Assembly: GCF_017571525.1 (NCBI RefSeq)
Contig: NZ_JAGETY010000008.1
Location: 1 to 64,000, forward strand
Length of the DNA: 64,000 nt
Direction of reading: 5' to 3'
From: Hymenobacter sp. BT559
GTDB lineage: Bacteria; Bacteroidota; Bacteroidia; Cytophagales; Hymenobacteraceae
Both the position numbers and the translations under genes were made by a program. Below, one piece after another: positions 24,709-33,135 of this stretch. Each line of letters opens with the position of its first letter. The stretch's first letter is position 1. The notes under the pieces were generated by a model, which was not told the origin of the DNA, searched no databases, and saw only the letters and a program-made list of their open reading frames with translations.

Positions 24709-24832
24709 CTGTAGCGGAAGGACTTGAACCTCCACGAAGAAGTTAGGCGGTGGCTCCGAGAAGCCGCTGCTTTATCCCCTAGTCTTCACCCCCGAGATAG
24801 GAGGGCGTGTCTGCCAGTTTCACCACACTACA
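24709..24832 (-). tRNA. Atypical class II tRNA or tRNA-like RNA, 55-nt variable arm
   Basis: The minus strand folds into a cloverleaf. The acceptor is TGTAGTG with CGCTACA (7 bp), linker TG, D stem GTG/CAC with loop AAACTGGCAGA (Leu-type), anticodon stem CCCTC/GGGGG, and T arm GGAGG-TTCAAGT-CCTTC. The discriminator is G and CCA is not encoded. Two things are odd. The anticodon loop is CTATCTC, giving AUC at 34-36 with an unusual pyrimidine at position 37. The variable region is 55 nt (normal class II arms have 10-25) and itself folds: GAAGA with TCTTC, TAGG with CCTA, GCGG with CCGC. A promoter and a hairpin flank it. Amino-acid identity cannot be assigned. Confidence 0.7.
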
Positions 24833-24869
24833 AGGTTTGGGTCGCCACGCCGTTTGCGTTTTGATGTGT

Positions 24870-24902
24870 CAAAGGTAGGGCATTACATTCTGTGTTTGCA
24901 AA
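24870..24902 (-). promoter_or_regulatory. Promoter of the tRNA-like gene (TTTG-N21-TACCTTTG)
   Basis: On the minus strand TTTG (24899-24902) is followed after exactly 21 bases by TACCTTTG (24870-24877), the same two boxes and spacing as the tRNA-Arg promoter. The RNA 5' end lies 37 bases past the -7 box. Confidence 0.8.
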
Positions 24903-24980
24903 TTTTATCAAAAAAAACCTTGAAAATTATTTAATCTTCAGTTTATATGACATTTTTTAACAATGTTTAAGTGGGAGAGT

Positions 24981-24988
24981 TATCTTTG
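24981..24988 (+). promoter_or_regulatory. -7 box TATCTTTG before the Lrp gene
   Basis: An exact TAnnTTTG match 23 bases before the ATG, so the leader would be very short. A T-rich tract lies at the -33 distance. The region is strongly AT-rich, which would also suit an autoregulatory Lrp site. Confidence 0.55.
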
Positions 24989-25011
24989 ATTCCCTTCTCA
25001 ATTACTTGCCC

Positions 25012-25500
25012 ATGTCCCGCCCATACGAATTAGATGATATTGACCGCCGTATTCTGGGCCTGCTGGTGCAGGATGCCAAGCTGCCTTACTCCGAGATAGC
25101 GCGCCAGCTAGGGGTGTCGGGCGGCACCATTCACAGCCGCATGACGCGCCTCGAAGAGCAGGGCATAGTGCGCGGCGCTACCCTCGACCTCGACCTGACC
25201 AAGGTAGGTTTTGGGATACAGGCCTTTCTGGGCATCTTCTTGCTCAAAAGCTCTTATTGCGACTCCGTGATTGCGCGACTGCGCGACATCCCGGAGGTTA
25301 TTAGCGTGCACTTCACTACGGGCAGCTACAACCTATTTGCCCGGCTAGCCTGCCGCGACACTCAGCACCTGCGCAACGTGCTGCACGACAGCGTGCAACA
25401 GATAGAAGGTGTAGAGCGCACCGAAACGCTTATCTCGCTCGAAGAAGTGTTTAGCCGCACCGTGCAGCTCGAAGAAGTATCGCTGGATGTGGCCAAGTAA
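25012..25500 (+). CDS. Lrp/AsnC-family transcription regulator
   Basis: The 162-residue protein has an N-terminal winged helix-turn-helix (LDDIDRRILGLLVQDAK, YSEIARQLGVSGGTIHSRM, RLEEQGIVRG) and a C-terminal RAM ligand-binding domain (GFGIQAFLGIFL, VISVHFTTGSYNLFARLACRD, QIEGVERTETLISL). Such regulators form dimers to octamers and answer to amino acids. The ATG at 25012 is preferred over a TTG two codons upstream. The divergent tRNA-like gene lies on the other side of the promoter region. The target genes are not evident. Confidence 0.92.
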   Translation: MSRPYELDDIDRRILGLLVQDAKLPYSEIARQLGVSGGTIHSRMTRLEEQGIVRGATLDLDLTKVGFGIQAFLGIFLLKSSYCDSVIARLRDIPEVISVHFTTGSYNLFARLACRDTQHLRNVLHDSVQQIEGVERTETLISLEEVFSRTVQLEEVSLDVAK

Positions 25501-25525
25501 TCCTGGCCAGGACCTCTTACTAGTA

Positions 25526-25577
25526 CTAGCCCCCAACGCAGCGCCTCTACTGGGGAGGCGCTGCGTTGGGGGCTAGC
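25526..25577. terminator. Long bidirectional terminator hairpin
   Basis: AGCCCCCAACGCAGCGCCTC pairs perfectly with the mirrored arm ending GGGGGCT around loop TACTGG. Both ends extend into CTAG tetramers. It lies between the convergent Lrp and flotillin genes. Confidence 0.8.
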
Positions 25578-25580
25578 TAG

Positions 25581-27497
25581 TTAAGCGGCAGGCTCATTGG
25601 GGGCAGCTGGGCCCGGCTGAGGTGGTGGTGCTGGTACTGGCGAGGCCCCCTGCTGGCTTTGTACGAGTAGGCCCACCAGGGCCTCGACCAGGCCGCCTGC
25701 GCCGCTGCCGGCCCCTCCACCATTGGCTTGCACATCGGGCGTAATTTTTACCTGGCGGTCGCCGATAATCTGCATCAATTGCAGGGCCGTAAACTCGCGG
25801 GTGCCGAGGCTAGCTACGCCCACCTGGTAGGCTTCAGCCTTGGCCTGGCCAATGGCCCGGATGGCTTCGGCCTCGCCCACACCGCGCAGGCGCGTAGCTT
25901 CTGAATCGGCGATTGCCCGCAGGCGGGTACTTTCAGCCTCGCCACCGGCGCGCAGCTTGGCGGCTTCGGCTTCGCCACGCACTTTTTTTACCTGGGAGTT
26001 GGCATTGAGCTCGGCGATATTTACGCCCTGCTCGCTTTTTACCAGCTCGCTTTGGATATCGGCAATACTCGTTTCGCGCACCAGGGCCTGGCGCTGGGTT
26101 TGGGCAGCCTGCTGCACCTCATAGGTTTTGCGCTGTTCCTCGGCCAGCTTGCGGTCCGTTTGGGTGGTCATGAGCTGCTGCGGCGGCACAATATCGCCGA
26201 TGAGCGTATCCACGGCCTGCACATTGTAGGTGGCTAGGGCAGTGCGAATAAAGCTGGCTGCATCGCGCTGGCGCTCGGCTCGGTTGGTGAGGTAGTCGAG
26301 CACCGTGTATTCCTGCGAGCTGTTGCGGAAGTAGTTGCCCACAATCGGCTCCAGCACGTGGTCTACCAGGTTCTGCATAGAGCCCACGCGCGAAATGACC
26401 CGCGGCGCATCCAGCGCCCCTACGTGAATAATCTGGGCCACGTCGAGGTTAAAGGAGAAGCCATCGCGCGAGCGCACCGTGATGCTGCTCAAGGAGTTGT
26501 CGTAGCCATGCGCCTCGGTGCGGTTGGCCCAGTTGAGCACGATGTTGGTAGTGGGCACCAGCTCGACGCGCATAATGCGGGTGTTCAGGGGCTGGCGGCC
26601 GGGGTAGAGCGGCGTCACCCAGATGCCTTTGTGGCCCACTTCCACGAGGTTGCCGTGGGTAAAGTCGGCGCCGCTTACGTCCTGCGCCGGGCGGCCCACA
26701 AAGGAAATGACCACGCCCACGTGGCCGATAGGAATCTCCGTCATAGGCACCTGCTCGACGCGGCAAAACCAGGGGTTCAGGTTCCAGGCGCCGCTCAGCA
26801 GCACCTGCTCTTGCAGGCCGCGCCGGCCCCCGGCCACCAGGAAGCGCTGGGCATCCTGGAAGTTATCGTGCTCGGGAATAACAGGGCCGGCAATTTCGCC
26901 CGGCTCGATAGGTACACCATCGAGGGTGGTGACAATGCCCACAGCATCGGGCACCACGCGATACACTACCAGCTCATTCGGGTTCATGCCCATGCTCTCG
27001 GCATTGCGCCGCGTTAGAATGGTGAAGAGGGCCGTATTGATGCGGTAGGTGCCCGCCGTGAGAATGCCGAGCTGCCGGCCCTTCTCGCCTCCCTTGGTCA
27101 AGAATGCCCGCGCATCCTGGTAGTCGTCGCACTCCACCACCCGGCCTAGCATGTGCGAGGGCGGAATAACCGCGCCACCATTGGCTACCACGAGGCCAAT
27201 CTCGCCCTGCGGTACTACCGTCACCGGCTCTTTACTCACCGAAAACTGCCAGGGCCATAAAAAGAAGTGCCAGCCGGGGGCTAGCGTATCGGCCTGCAAG
27301 CCGGCTTCTCCTTCGAGGGCAATGAGGCGGCCGGCCGCCAGGGAGGTGCGGGCAAATTTCTTGGCTACAATGCCAACTTCCAGCTCGCCGATAACGACAA
27401 TGCCGAGCAGGGACTTGGCCAGTAGTATTACCACCAGCACGCCAGTGAGCACGCCCAGAAACGTAAGAAAAACAGGGACAGTAAGGGCTAGCAACAT
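25581..27497 (-). CDS. Flotillin-like SPFH/band 7 membrane protein
   Basis: The 638-residue protein has an N-terminal membrane segment (FLTFLGVLTGVLVVILLAKS), an extended SPFH region, an Ala/Glu/Lys/Arg-rich coiled-coil at about 440-570 (GEAEAAKLRAGGEAESTRLR) and a Gly then Pro/Ala-rich tail. Before the SPFH core there is an internal duplication: DYQDARAFLTKGGEKGRQLG near 125 and NFQDAQRFLVAGGRRGLQEQ near 210, each followed by a Y/W-x-x-N strand. Flotillins form large oligomeric rings on the cytoplasmic membrane. The length exceeds that of simple FloT/YqiK proteins because of the duplicated part. Confidence 0.82.
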   Translation of the reverse strand: MLLALTVPVFLTFLGVLTGVLVVILLAKSLLGIVVIGELEVGIVAKKFARTSLAAGRLIALEGEAGLQADTLAPGWHFFLWPWQFSVSKEPVTVVPQGEIGLVVANGGAVIPPSHMLGRVVECDDYQDARAFLTKGGEKGRQLGILTAGTYRINTALFTILTRRNAESMGMNPNELVVYRVVPDAVGIVTTLDGVPIEPGEIAGPVIPEHDNFQDAQRFLVAGGRRGLQEQVLLSGAWNLNPWFCRVEQVPMTEIPIGHVGVVISFVGRPAQDVSGADFTHGNLVEVGHKGIWVTPLYPGRQPLNTRIMRVELVPTTNIVLNWANRTEAHGYDNSLSSITVRSRDGFSFNLDVAQIIHVGALDAPRVISRVGSMQNLVDHVLEPIVGNYFRNSSQEYTVLDYLTNRAERQRDAASFIRTALATYNVQAVDTLIGDIVPPQQLMTTQTDRKLAEEQRKTYEVQQAAQTQRQALVRETSIADIQSELVKSEQGVNIAELNANSQVKKVRGEAEAAKLRAGGEAESTRLRAIADSEATRLRGVGEAEAIRAIGQAKAEAYQVGVASLGTREFTALQLMQIIGDRQVKITPDVQANGGGAGSGAGGLVEALVGLLVQSQQGASPVPAPPPQPGPAAPNEPAA

Positions 27498-27542
27498 AGA
27501 AAAAAGGGGAGAGAGCGAAGAAGTATCAAAGTAAAGGCATAA

Positions 27543-27579
27543 AAAAGTCCTTCCCAGACTGGCCGGGAAGGACTTTATC
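27543..27579 (-). terminator. Rho-independent terminator of the Ser/Thr-rich gene
   Basis: AAAGTCCTTCCCGGCC pairs with the mirrored arm (GGGAAGGACTTTTTT on the minus strand). Confidence 0.8.
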
Positions 27580-27597
27580 GCTAGCCCAGGGTGGGCA

Positions 27598-28023
27598 TTA
27601 CATCACGCTCTTGGTAGTCGTGGTTTTTGTTTTGTTGGCTTTGTAGCGCATGTCGGGCGTGCCATCGGCCTTCATGGGGCCGGTTTTTACCGTCTTGCTC
27701 GATTTGTAGCGCATGTCGGGCGTGCCGTCGGCCTTCATGTGCGTGCTGGTCGAGGTCTTGGTCATGCCCGAAGGCGTGGTCATCGAGCTCGACTTGCTCA
27801 TGGTGGCCCCGCTCTTCGACATAGTCGAAGACTTGCTCATGCCGGCCGGGTTAGTTGAGGTCGAAGTGTGCGTAGTAGTGGTGGCGGGCACCTGCGACAT
27901 TTTGGTAGTCGTCATTTTCGACGAGCTGCTGCTCATCGTACCGGTAGCTGGGGCAGTCTGGGCCTGGGCGGCTAGGCCACCAGTTACTAGCAAAGCAGCG
28001 AGAAATCCGAAAAAGCGTTTCAT
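27598..28023 (-). CDS. Secreted Ser/Thr/Met/Lys-rich repeat protein
   Basis: The 141-residue protein has a signal peptide (LLVTGGLAAQAQ) and a low-complexity mature part rich in S, T, M and K. The motif MKADGTPDMRYK occurs twice near the C-terminus, at 12-residue units linked by a KT-rich spacer; the DGTPDxRYK motif is common in Bacteroidota envelope proteins of unknown role. No enzyme domain is seen. It should be periplasmic or outer-surface. An independent unit between two terminators. Confidence 0.75.
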   Translation of the reverse strand: MKRFFGFLAALLVTGGLAAQAQTAPATGTMSSSSSKMTTTKMSQVPATTTTHTSTSTNPAGMSKSSTMSKSGATMSKSSSMTTPSGMTKTSTSTHMKADGTPDMRYKSSKTVKTGPMKADGTPDMRYKANKTKTTTTKSVM

Positions 28024-28203
28024 GGTGTAGGAAGAAAAAGTGGATGGAAAAGTCTCTGCCGTACCTGGCAGAAAATGTGCCGAAATATAGGTGCTTCGTT
28101 AGCAAGATTAGCTAGCGGCAATGGCCGCGGTTAAACTCCGAAGACATCTGCACATCGAACCCGCGAGTTTACGGTGCAAATTCTTGCTTTCAAGCCCTTT
28201 TTT

Positions 28204-28521
28204 ATGAAAAATATTTTGTTGTGCACAGCGGCTACCACGTTGCTAGCCTGCCACTTGCTGGCCGCCACGGCCCAGACGCCCATCCTCAATGCCCGCGAGC
28301 GCACTGAGCGCGCCCGCATCCGCCAGGGGGTGCGCTCGGGCGAGCTCACGCGCCCCGAAGCGGCCCGCCTGCGCGGCCGCGAGGCCGGTATCACGGCCGA
28401 GAAGCGCGCCGCCCGCGCCGATGGCAACGTAACGGCCGGCGAGCGCCGCGACATTCGCCGCACCGAAAACCGCGCCAGCCGCGCCATCCATCGCCAGAAG
28501 CACGACGGCCAAGTGCGCTAG
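28204..28521 (+). CDS. Small secreted Arg/Glu-rich helical protein
   Basis: The 105-residue protein starts at ATG 28204 with a signal peptide ending ATAQ. The mature part is basic and helical, with the units RIRQGVRSGELTRPEAARLR and ARADGNVTAGERRDIRR, each with a turn followed by T and E, which resembles loose EF-hand-like DxxGxVT loops. The family is widespread in Bacteroidota and Proteobacteria and unnamed. An upstream start near 28174 adds no signal character. A bidirectional terminator follows. Confidence 0.75.
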   Translation: MKNILLCTAATTLLACHLLAATAQTPILNARERTERARIRQGVRSGELTRPEAARLRGREAGITAEKRAARADGNVTAGERRDIRRTENRASRAIHRQKHDGQVR

Positions 28522-28547
28522 CTCCCCTTTTCAAGGCCTAAACGCCA

Positions 28548-28581
28548 AAAGCCCCGCGCTACTGCTAGCACGGGGCTTTTA
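28548..28581. terminator. Bidirectional rho-independent terminator
   Basis: AAAAGCCCCGCGCTA region pairs with AGCACGGGGCTTTT; the T-rich end follows on the plus strand. It lies between the convergent helical-protein and trxA genes. Confidence 0.75.
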
Positions 28582-28615
28582 GATTTTTCAGGCTAAGCCG
28601 AAAGCTTCGCGAATC

Positions 28616-28945
28616 TTAGGCCGTAACCTGGGCTTCGAGCTTCTGGGCGAGCACGTGCTTGGGCACGGCGCCTACTTGCTTGTCCACAATTTGACCGTTC
28701 TTAAACACCAGCAGCGTGGGAATGCTGCGGATGCCGAACTTCATCGACGTCTGGGGGTTGGCGTCCACGTCTACCTTGCCAATGATGGCTTTGCCTTCGT
28801 ATTCGCCGGCCAGCTCCTCTACCACCGGGCCTACCATGCGGCAGGGGCCGCACCACTCGGCCCAGAAGTCCACAAGTACCGGTTTGTCCGAGTTGATAAT
28901 CTCCTCGAAATTGGCGTCGGTTATTTCAATTGCTTTGTGCGCCAT
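28616..28945 (-). CDS. trxA: Thioredoxin
   Basis: The 109-residue protein is a canonical thioredoxin: [18 protein letters not shown] with the redox pair in WCGPC, then [29 protein letters not shown] with the cis-proline. It reduces disulfides in the cytoplasm using thioredoxin reductase. The ATG at 28945 (MAHKAIEIT) fits the family length; the frame continues 16 codons upstream without support. It is 120 bases downstream of dnaE on the same strand. Confidence 0.96.
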   Translation of the reverse strand: MAHKAIEITDANFEEIINSDKPVLVDFWAEWCGPCRMVGPVVEELAGEYEGKAIIGKVDVDANPQTSMKFGIRSIPTLLVFKNGQIVDKQVGAVPKHVLAQKLEAQVTA

Positions 28946-29065
28946 GACGCTAGGGAAAATGTTAGTGAAAAAACGTCCGGCGTGTACAGCCAACGAGGCT
29001 GCAAGGTAGCGGAGTTGGAGTAAAACAAACGGGGTAGGGGAAAGTTCAGCCGATGTTCAGGCTGG

Positions 29066-32000
29066 CTATAGCAACGAGCACACATCGAGCTCAAACTCAC
29101 GCATCTTCTCGATAAACGTCTTAGGTTCAATCTGAAAGCGACGCGAAAACATATCGACCGCCAGCCGCTCGTGAGGCTCCACAAATTGTATCTCCAGGCG
29201 CTTCGAACCCTTAGCGTGCTCGATGGCTTCCTGCAGGCGGTCTATCATGGGGCCGGTCACGGTGCGCAGGTCGAGTTTCACACGCACGCCCTTGCTGAGC
29301 TTGTCGGCGACCTGGGCTAGGGGCTCCATCGTCTTGATTTTCAACTCCCACTGGTCCTGGGTGCCGTAGCGCAGCTCCATCTTACCCCGGATGAAGAGCG
29401 GCGGCACCTGCTCGTTGTGGTAGTTCTTGGGGTTGATGAGCGGGCCGAAGCGCGTGTAATCGTCGCGGAACAGCGCCAGGTTAATACTCGAATCGTAGTC
29501 TTCGATGTTGAACGAGGCCATCGGCTGGCCGCTCTTGGTCGTGCGGAACTGAACGCCCGATACAAGGCCCGCCACGTTCACGTCTTTGCCTTTTTGCCCT
29601 TCTAGCTTATCGAGCGGGCAAGTGCAATAGGCGTCGATTTCCATGCGGTAGGTATCGAGCGGGTGGCCCGAGAGGTAGAAGCCTACTACTTCCTTTTCGC
29701 GGCGCAGCTTCTCCGGGGCGCTCCATTCTTCCAGGTCCTGCACCTTTGGCAGGGGCGCGGCTACTGCGCCAAACGCGCTAGCCCCGAACAAGCTGTGCTG
29801 TGCCGATTCTTTGGCCGCCTGGTGCTGCTGGCCCAGCTTCATCGCCTTTTCAATGAGGTTCTGGTCGCCGGCCGGGGCGTCCATAAACTGGCGGCGGTTG
29901 TACTTCTCGAAGCTGTCGAAGGCGCCGGCCTGGGCCAGGCTTTCCCAGGTTTTCTTGTTCACCGAGCGCAGGTTCACGCGCTTGGCAAAGTCGAACACAT
30001 CCGAGAACGGCCCGTTTTTCTTGCGCTCTTCCACGAGTTCGAGTACCGCGGCTTCACCTGCGCCCTTCACAGCAGCCAGGCCGAAGCGAATCTGGTTTTC
30101 GCGGGGTACGTTGAATTTCTGCTCACTTTCATTCACATCGGGGCCTAGCACGGCCACGCCCTGCTTGCGGGCTTCCTCGATGAAGAAGGTCACCTTCTTA
30201 ATGTCGCCCATGTTGTTGGTGAGTACGGCGGCCATGTACTCGGCGGGGTAGTTAGCCTTCAGGTAACCAGTCTGATATGCTACTACCGAGTAGGCAGCCG
30301 AGTGCGAGCGGTTGAAGCCGTACTCCGCAAACTTCTCCATCACGTCGAAGACTTCGCTGGCCTTCTTCGCCGGGATTTTATGAATCTCGCCGGCACCCTT
30401 CACGAATTTCTCGCGCTCCAGGGCCATCTTTTTCATGTCCTTCTTACCCATGGCGCGGCGCAGCAAGTCGGCACCCCCTAGCGAGTAACCGGCCAGAATC
30501 TGGGCCGTTTGCATAATCTGCTCCTGGTACACCATAATGCCCTGGCTGTATTCCAGAATGGGTTTAAGCAGGTCATGCGGGTATTCCACAGGCTCGCGGC
30601 CGTGCTTCCGGTTGATGAAGTCGGGGATGAACTGCATCGGACCGGGCCGGTACAGCGCATTCATGGCAATCAAGTCCTCGATGTTGGTCGGCTTCAAGTC
30701 CTTGAGGTACATGCGCATTCCTTCCGACTCGAACTGGAACGTACCAATCGTATCGCCGCGCTGGTAAAGCGCGTAGGTCTTGGGGTCGTCGAGCGGAATC
30801 TCGTCGATGTCGATTTTAATACCGTGGTTGCGCTCAATCAAGTTCAGAGCATCCACAATGATGGTCAGGGTCTTAAGGCCCAGAAAGTCCATCTTCAGCA
30901 TCCCCGCTGACTCAATCACTTTGCCGTCGAACTGCGTAATAAGCAGGTCCGAGTCCTTGGAAGTCGAAACGGGGATGTAGTTCGTGATATCGTCGGGCGC
31001 GATGATAACGCCCGCCGCGTGAATGCCGGTGTTACGCACCGAGCCTTCCAAGCGCTCGGCTAGGGCCAGAATCTGGCCCTTGAGGTCGCTCTGGTCATTG
31101 CGAATAGCGGCTAGCTCGGGCACGTCGCGGAAGGCGCCGGCTAGGGTAGTGCCCGGCTTTTCAGGCACCAGCTTGGCAATTTCGTTTGCCGCCGGCAGGG
31201 GCAGTTCCATGGCCCTAGCCACGTCCTTGATGGACGACTTGGCGGCCATCGTGCCGAAGGTGATAATCTGGGCTACCTGCGTTTTGCCGTACTTACCTAC
31301 CACGTAGTCAATGACTTTCTGGCGGTTCACGTCGTCAAAGTCAATGTCGATATCAGGCATTGATACGCGCTCAGGGTTCAGGAAGCGCTCGAACAGCAGC
31401 GAGTACTTGATGGGGTCGATGTTGGTGATGCCCACGCAGTAGGCCACCGCCGAGCCGGCGGCCGAGCCGCGGCCGGGACCCACCGCCACACCCATGCTCC
31501 GGCCCTTGTTGATAAAGTCCTGCGTGATGAGGAAGTAGCCCGCAAAACCCATGGTCTGGATAATGCGCAGCTCGTAGTCTAGCCGCTCCTCTACCTCGGG
31601 CGTGCGCTCGCCATAGCGCGGTGGCTTGGTCATCGTTACGGAGCCGTTGCCAGCGCTAGCCCCGAAGGCGCCTACGTAGGTCAGCTCGCGCAAAAACTCG
31701 TCGGCGTTGGCAAACTGGGGCGGGATGGGGAAGTTGGGAAGCAGGATATCGCGCGCCAGCTTGGGCGGCGTTATCTTATCCACAATCTCGTTGGTGTTAT
31801 CCACACTGTGGGGCACATCTTCAAAGAGCGTGTTCATCTGCTCCTGACTCTTGAAGAAGAACTGGTCGTTGGCGAAGCCGAAGCGGCGGCGGCGCTGCTT
31901 AGGGGGCTTCTGCAGCTCCTCGTCGATGCGGGCCAGCATGCGCCGGGCGTTCTCATCGTAGGCGTGGGCGCTGCGCAGGTTGTCGAGCGTGTCGTAGTGC

Positions 32001-32782
32001 ACGCGCTGGTCGGCGGTGAGCACGGTGTAGTAGTTCGTCTCGAAGTCGCCAACCGGGATGCTGCGCTCTTCGGCCGTGTTCACGCACAGCAGCAGGTCGT
32101 GGGCCGCGTAGTCGGTCTGGTCTACGTAGTGCGAGTCGTTGGTGCAGATAACCTTGACGTTGTACTTCTTGGCGAAGCCCAGCAGCACCTGGTTCACGTC
32201 TTCCTGGCTTTTGCCGGTGCCGTCGAAGTTCATCAGCCCGTGCCGCTGAATCTCGATGTAGTAGTCGTCGCCAAATACGTCGAGCCACCATTTCAGCAAC
32301 TCTTCCGCCTTCTCCTCGCCCTCAAACAAAATAGCCTGCGGAATCTCCGCGCCGATGCAGCAGCTGGTGGCAATGAGCCCCTCGTGGTACTTGAGCAGTA
32401 GCTCCTTGTCAATGCGCGGAAACTTGGAGTACACGCCCTCGATAAAGCTCAGAGAGCAGAGCTTGGCCAGGTTGTGGTAGCCGGCTTGGTCCTTAGCGAG
32501 TAGCAGTTGGTGAAAGCGGTTGTCTTTTTCGCCCTTTTCGCGTAGGAACGTCTTCTTGTGGCGGTCGGCCACCATGTAAAATTCGCAGCCCACGATGGGC
32601 TTCACGTTGTACTTGTTGGCCTCGGCCACGAAGTTGAACGCCCCAAACATGTTACCGTGGTCGGTGAGGGCCACGGCGGGCATGCCATCGGCCTGCGCCT
32701 TCTTCATGAGCGCGCCAATGCTGGCCTGGCCATCGAGCAGCGAGTACTGGGTGTGCGAGTGCAGGTGCGAGAAGACGGGCAT
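29066..32782 (-). CDS. dnaE: DNA polymerase III subunit alpha
   Basis: The 1238-residue length fits DnaE. It starts with the PHP domain (HLHSHTQYSLLDG at residues 6-18, LTDHGNMFGAF), then the C-family polymerase core: GRGSAAGSAVAYCVGI near 440 and PDIDIDFDD near 475 with the catalytic aspartates, YQEQIMQTAQILAGYSLG, and GFNRSHSAAYSVVAYQTGYL. A helix-hairpin-helix region and OB fold (VNVAGLVSGVQFRTTKSGQ, ASFNIEDYDSSINLALFRDDY) follow. It is the replicative polymerase of the bacterial chromosome. The PHP histidines appear intact, so residual proofreading is possible. Probably one transcript with trxA downstream. Confidence 0.97.
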   Translation of the reverse strand: MPVFSHLHSHTQYSLLDGQASIGALMKKAQADGMPAVALTDHGNMFGAFNFVAEANKYNVKPIVGCEFYMVADRHKKTFLREKGEKDNRFHQLLLAKDQAGYHNLAKLCSLSFIEGVYSKFPRIDKELLLKYHEGLIATSCCIGAEIPQAILFEGEEKAEELLKWWLDVFGDDYYIEIQRHGLMNFDGTGKSQEDVNQVLLGFAKKYNVKVICTNDSHYVDQTDYAAHDLLLCVNTAEERSIPVGDFETNYYTVLTADQRVHYDTLDNLRSAHAYDENARRMLARIDEELQKPPKQRRRRFGFANDQFFFKSQEQMNTLFEDVPHSVDNTNEIVDKITPPKLARDILLPNFPIPPQFANADEFLRELTYVGAFGASAGNGSVTMTKPPRYGERTPEVEERLDYELRIIQTMGFAGYFLITQDFINKGRSMGVAVGPGRGSAAGSAVAYCVGITNIDPIKYSLLFERFLNPERVSMPDIDIDFDDVNRQKVIDYVVGKYGKTQVAQIITFGTMAAKSSIKDVARAMELPLPAANEIAKLVPEKPGTTLAGAFRDVPELAAIRNDQSDLKGQILALAERLEGSVRNTGIHAAGVIIAPDDITNYIPVSTSKDSDLLITQFDGKVIESAGMLKMDFLGLKTLTIIVDALNLIERNHGIKIDIDEIPLDDPKTYALYQRGDTIGTFQFESEGMRMYLKDLKPTNIEDLIAMNALYRPGPMQFIPDFINRKHGREPVEYPHDLLKPILEYSQGIMVYQEQIMQTAQILAGYSLGGADLLRRAMGKKDMKKMALEREKFVKGAGEIHKIPAKKASEVFDVMEKFAEYGFNRSHSAAYSVVAYQTGYLKANYPAEYMAAVLTNNMGDIKKVTFFIEEARKQGVAVLGPDVNESEQKFNVPRENQIRFGLAAVKGAGEAAVLELVEERKKNGPFSDVFDFAKRVNLRSVNKKTWESLAQAGAFDSFEKYNRRQFMDAPAGDQNLIEKAMKLGQQHQAAKESAQHSLFGASAFGAVAAPLPKVQDLEEWSAPEKLRREKEVVGFYLSGHPLDTYRMEIDAYCTCPLDKLEGQKGKDVNVAGLVSGVQFRTTKSGQPMASFNIEDYDSSINLALFRDDYTRFGPLINPKNYHNEQVPPLFIRGKMELRYGTQDQWELKIKTMEPLAQVADKLSKGVRVKLDLRTVTGPMIDRLQEAIEHAKGSKRLEIQFVEPHERLAVDMFSRRFQIEPKTFIEKMREFELDVCSLL

Positions 32783-33135
32783 GAGGCAAGTTGGTAACAG
32801 TGAGCAAAGAACAAGAAAACAGAGGTGCTGAGTTTGCCGCTAGCCCCTAATATCTGGGTGTTCATCGAAACCTAAAGTTACCGCTGAGCCGGGGCTACTC
32901 CAAGCGCCAGTCAGTGGAGTGCTGAGGCTGTGGGCGTTGGATTTCAGAGCTGTGCCAGCACGAAGCGAGTAGCAGTATGGGCTGCTGCTGCCAAAGCTAA
33001 AGTTGCAAAGCAGGCTGGGTTGGCTCACGCTTGCATTCTTAGCATAGGGGAAACAGGCTGGCCCTACCTTTGGCTGCATAGGCTGCTCAACTCAAGCCAG
33101 TAGCCTAAAGGCATCTTTTTCAAGAATTGCATCCG
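32783..33135. other. 353-bp divergent intergenic region without a gene
   Basis: It separates dnaE and the acyltransferase gene. A TAnnTTTG box is present near its right end (33065). I see no RNA gene or repeat in the rest. Confidence 0.4.
33065..33072 (+). promoter_or_regulatory. -7 box TACCTTTG before the acyltransferase gene
   Basis: An exact TAnnTTTG match 63 bases before the ATG, with TTAG 22 bases upstream as a poor -33 element. Confidence 0.45.

Noticed and set aside
24709..24832. Group I intron, tmRNA or selenocysteine tRNA
   Set aside because: No tag frame, no UCA anticodon and the extra 55 bases fold as a variable arm, not as an intron core. Final assignment needs a covariance scan.
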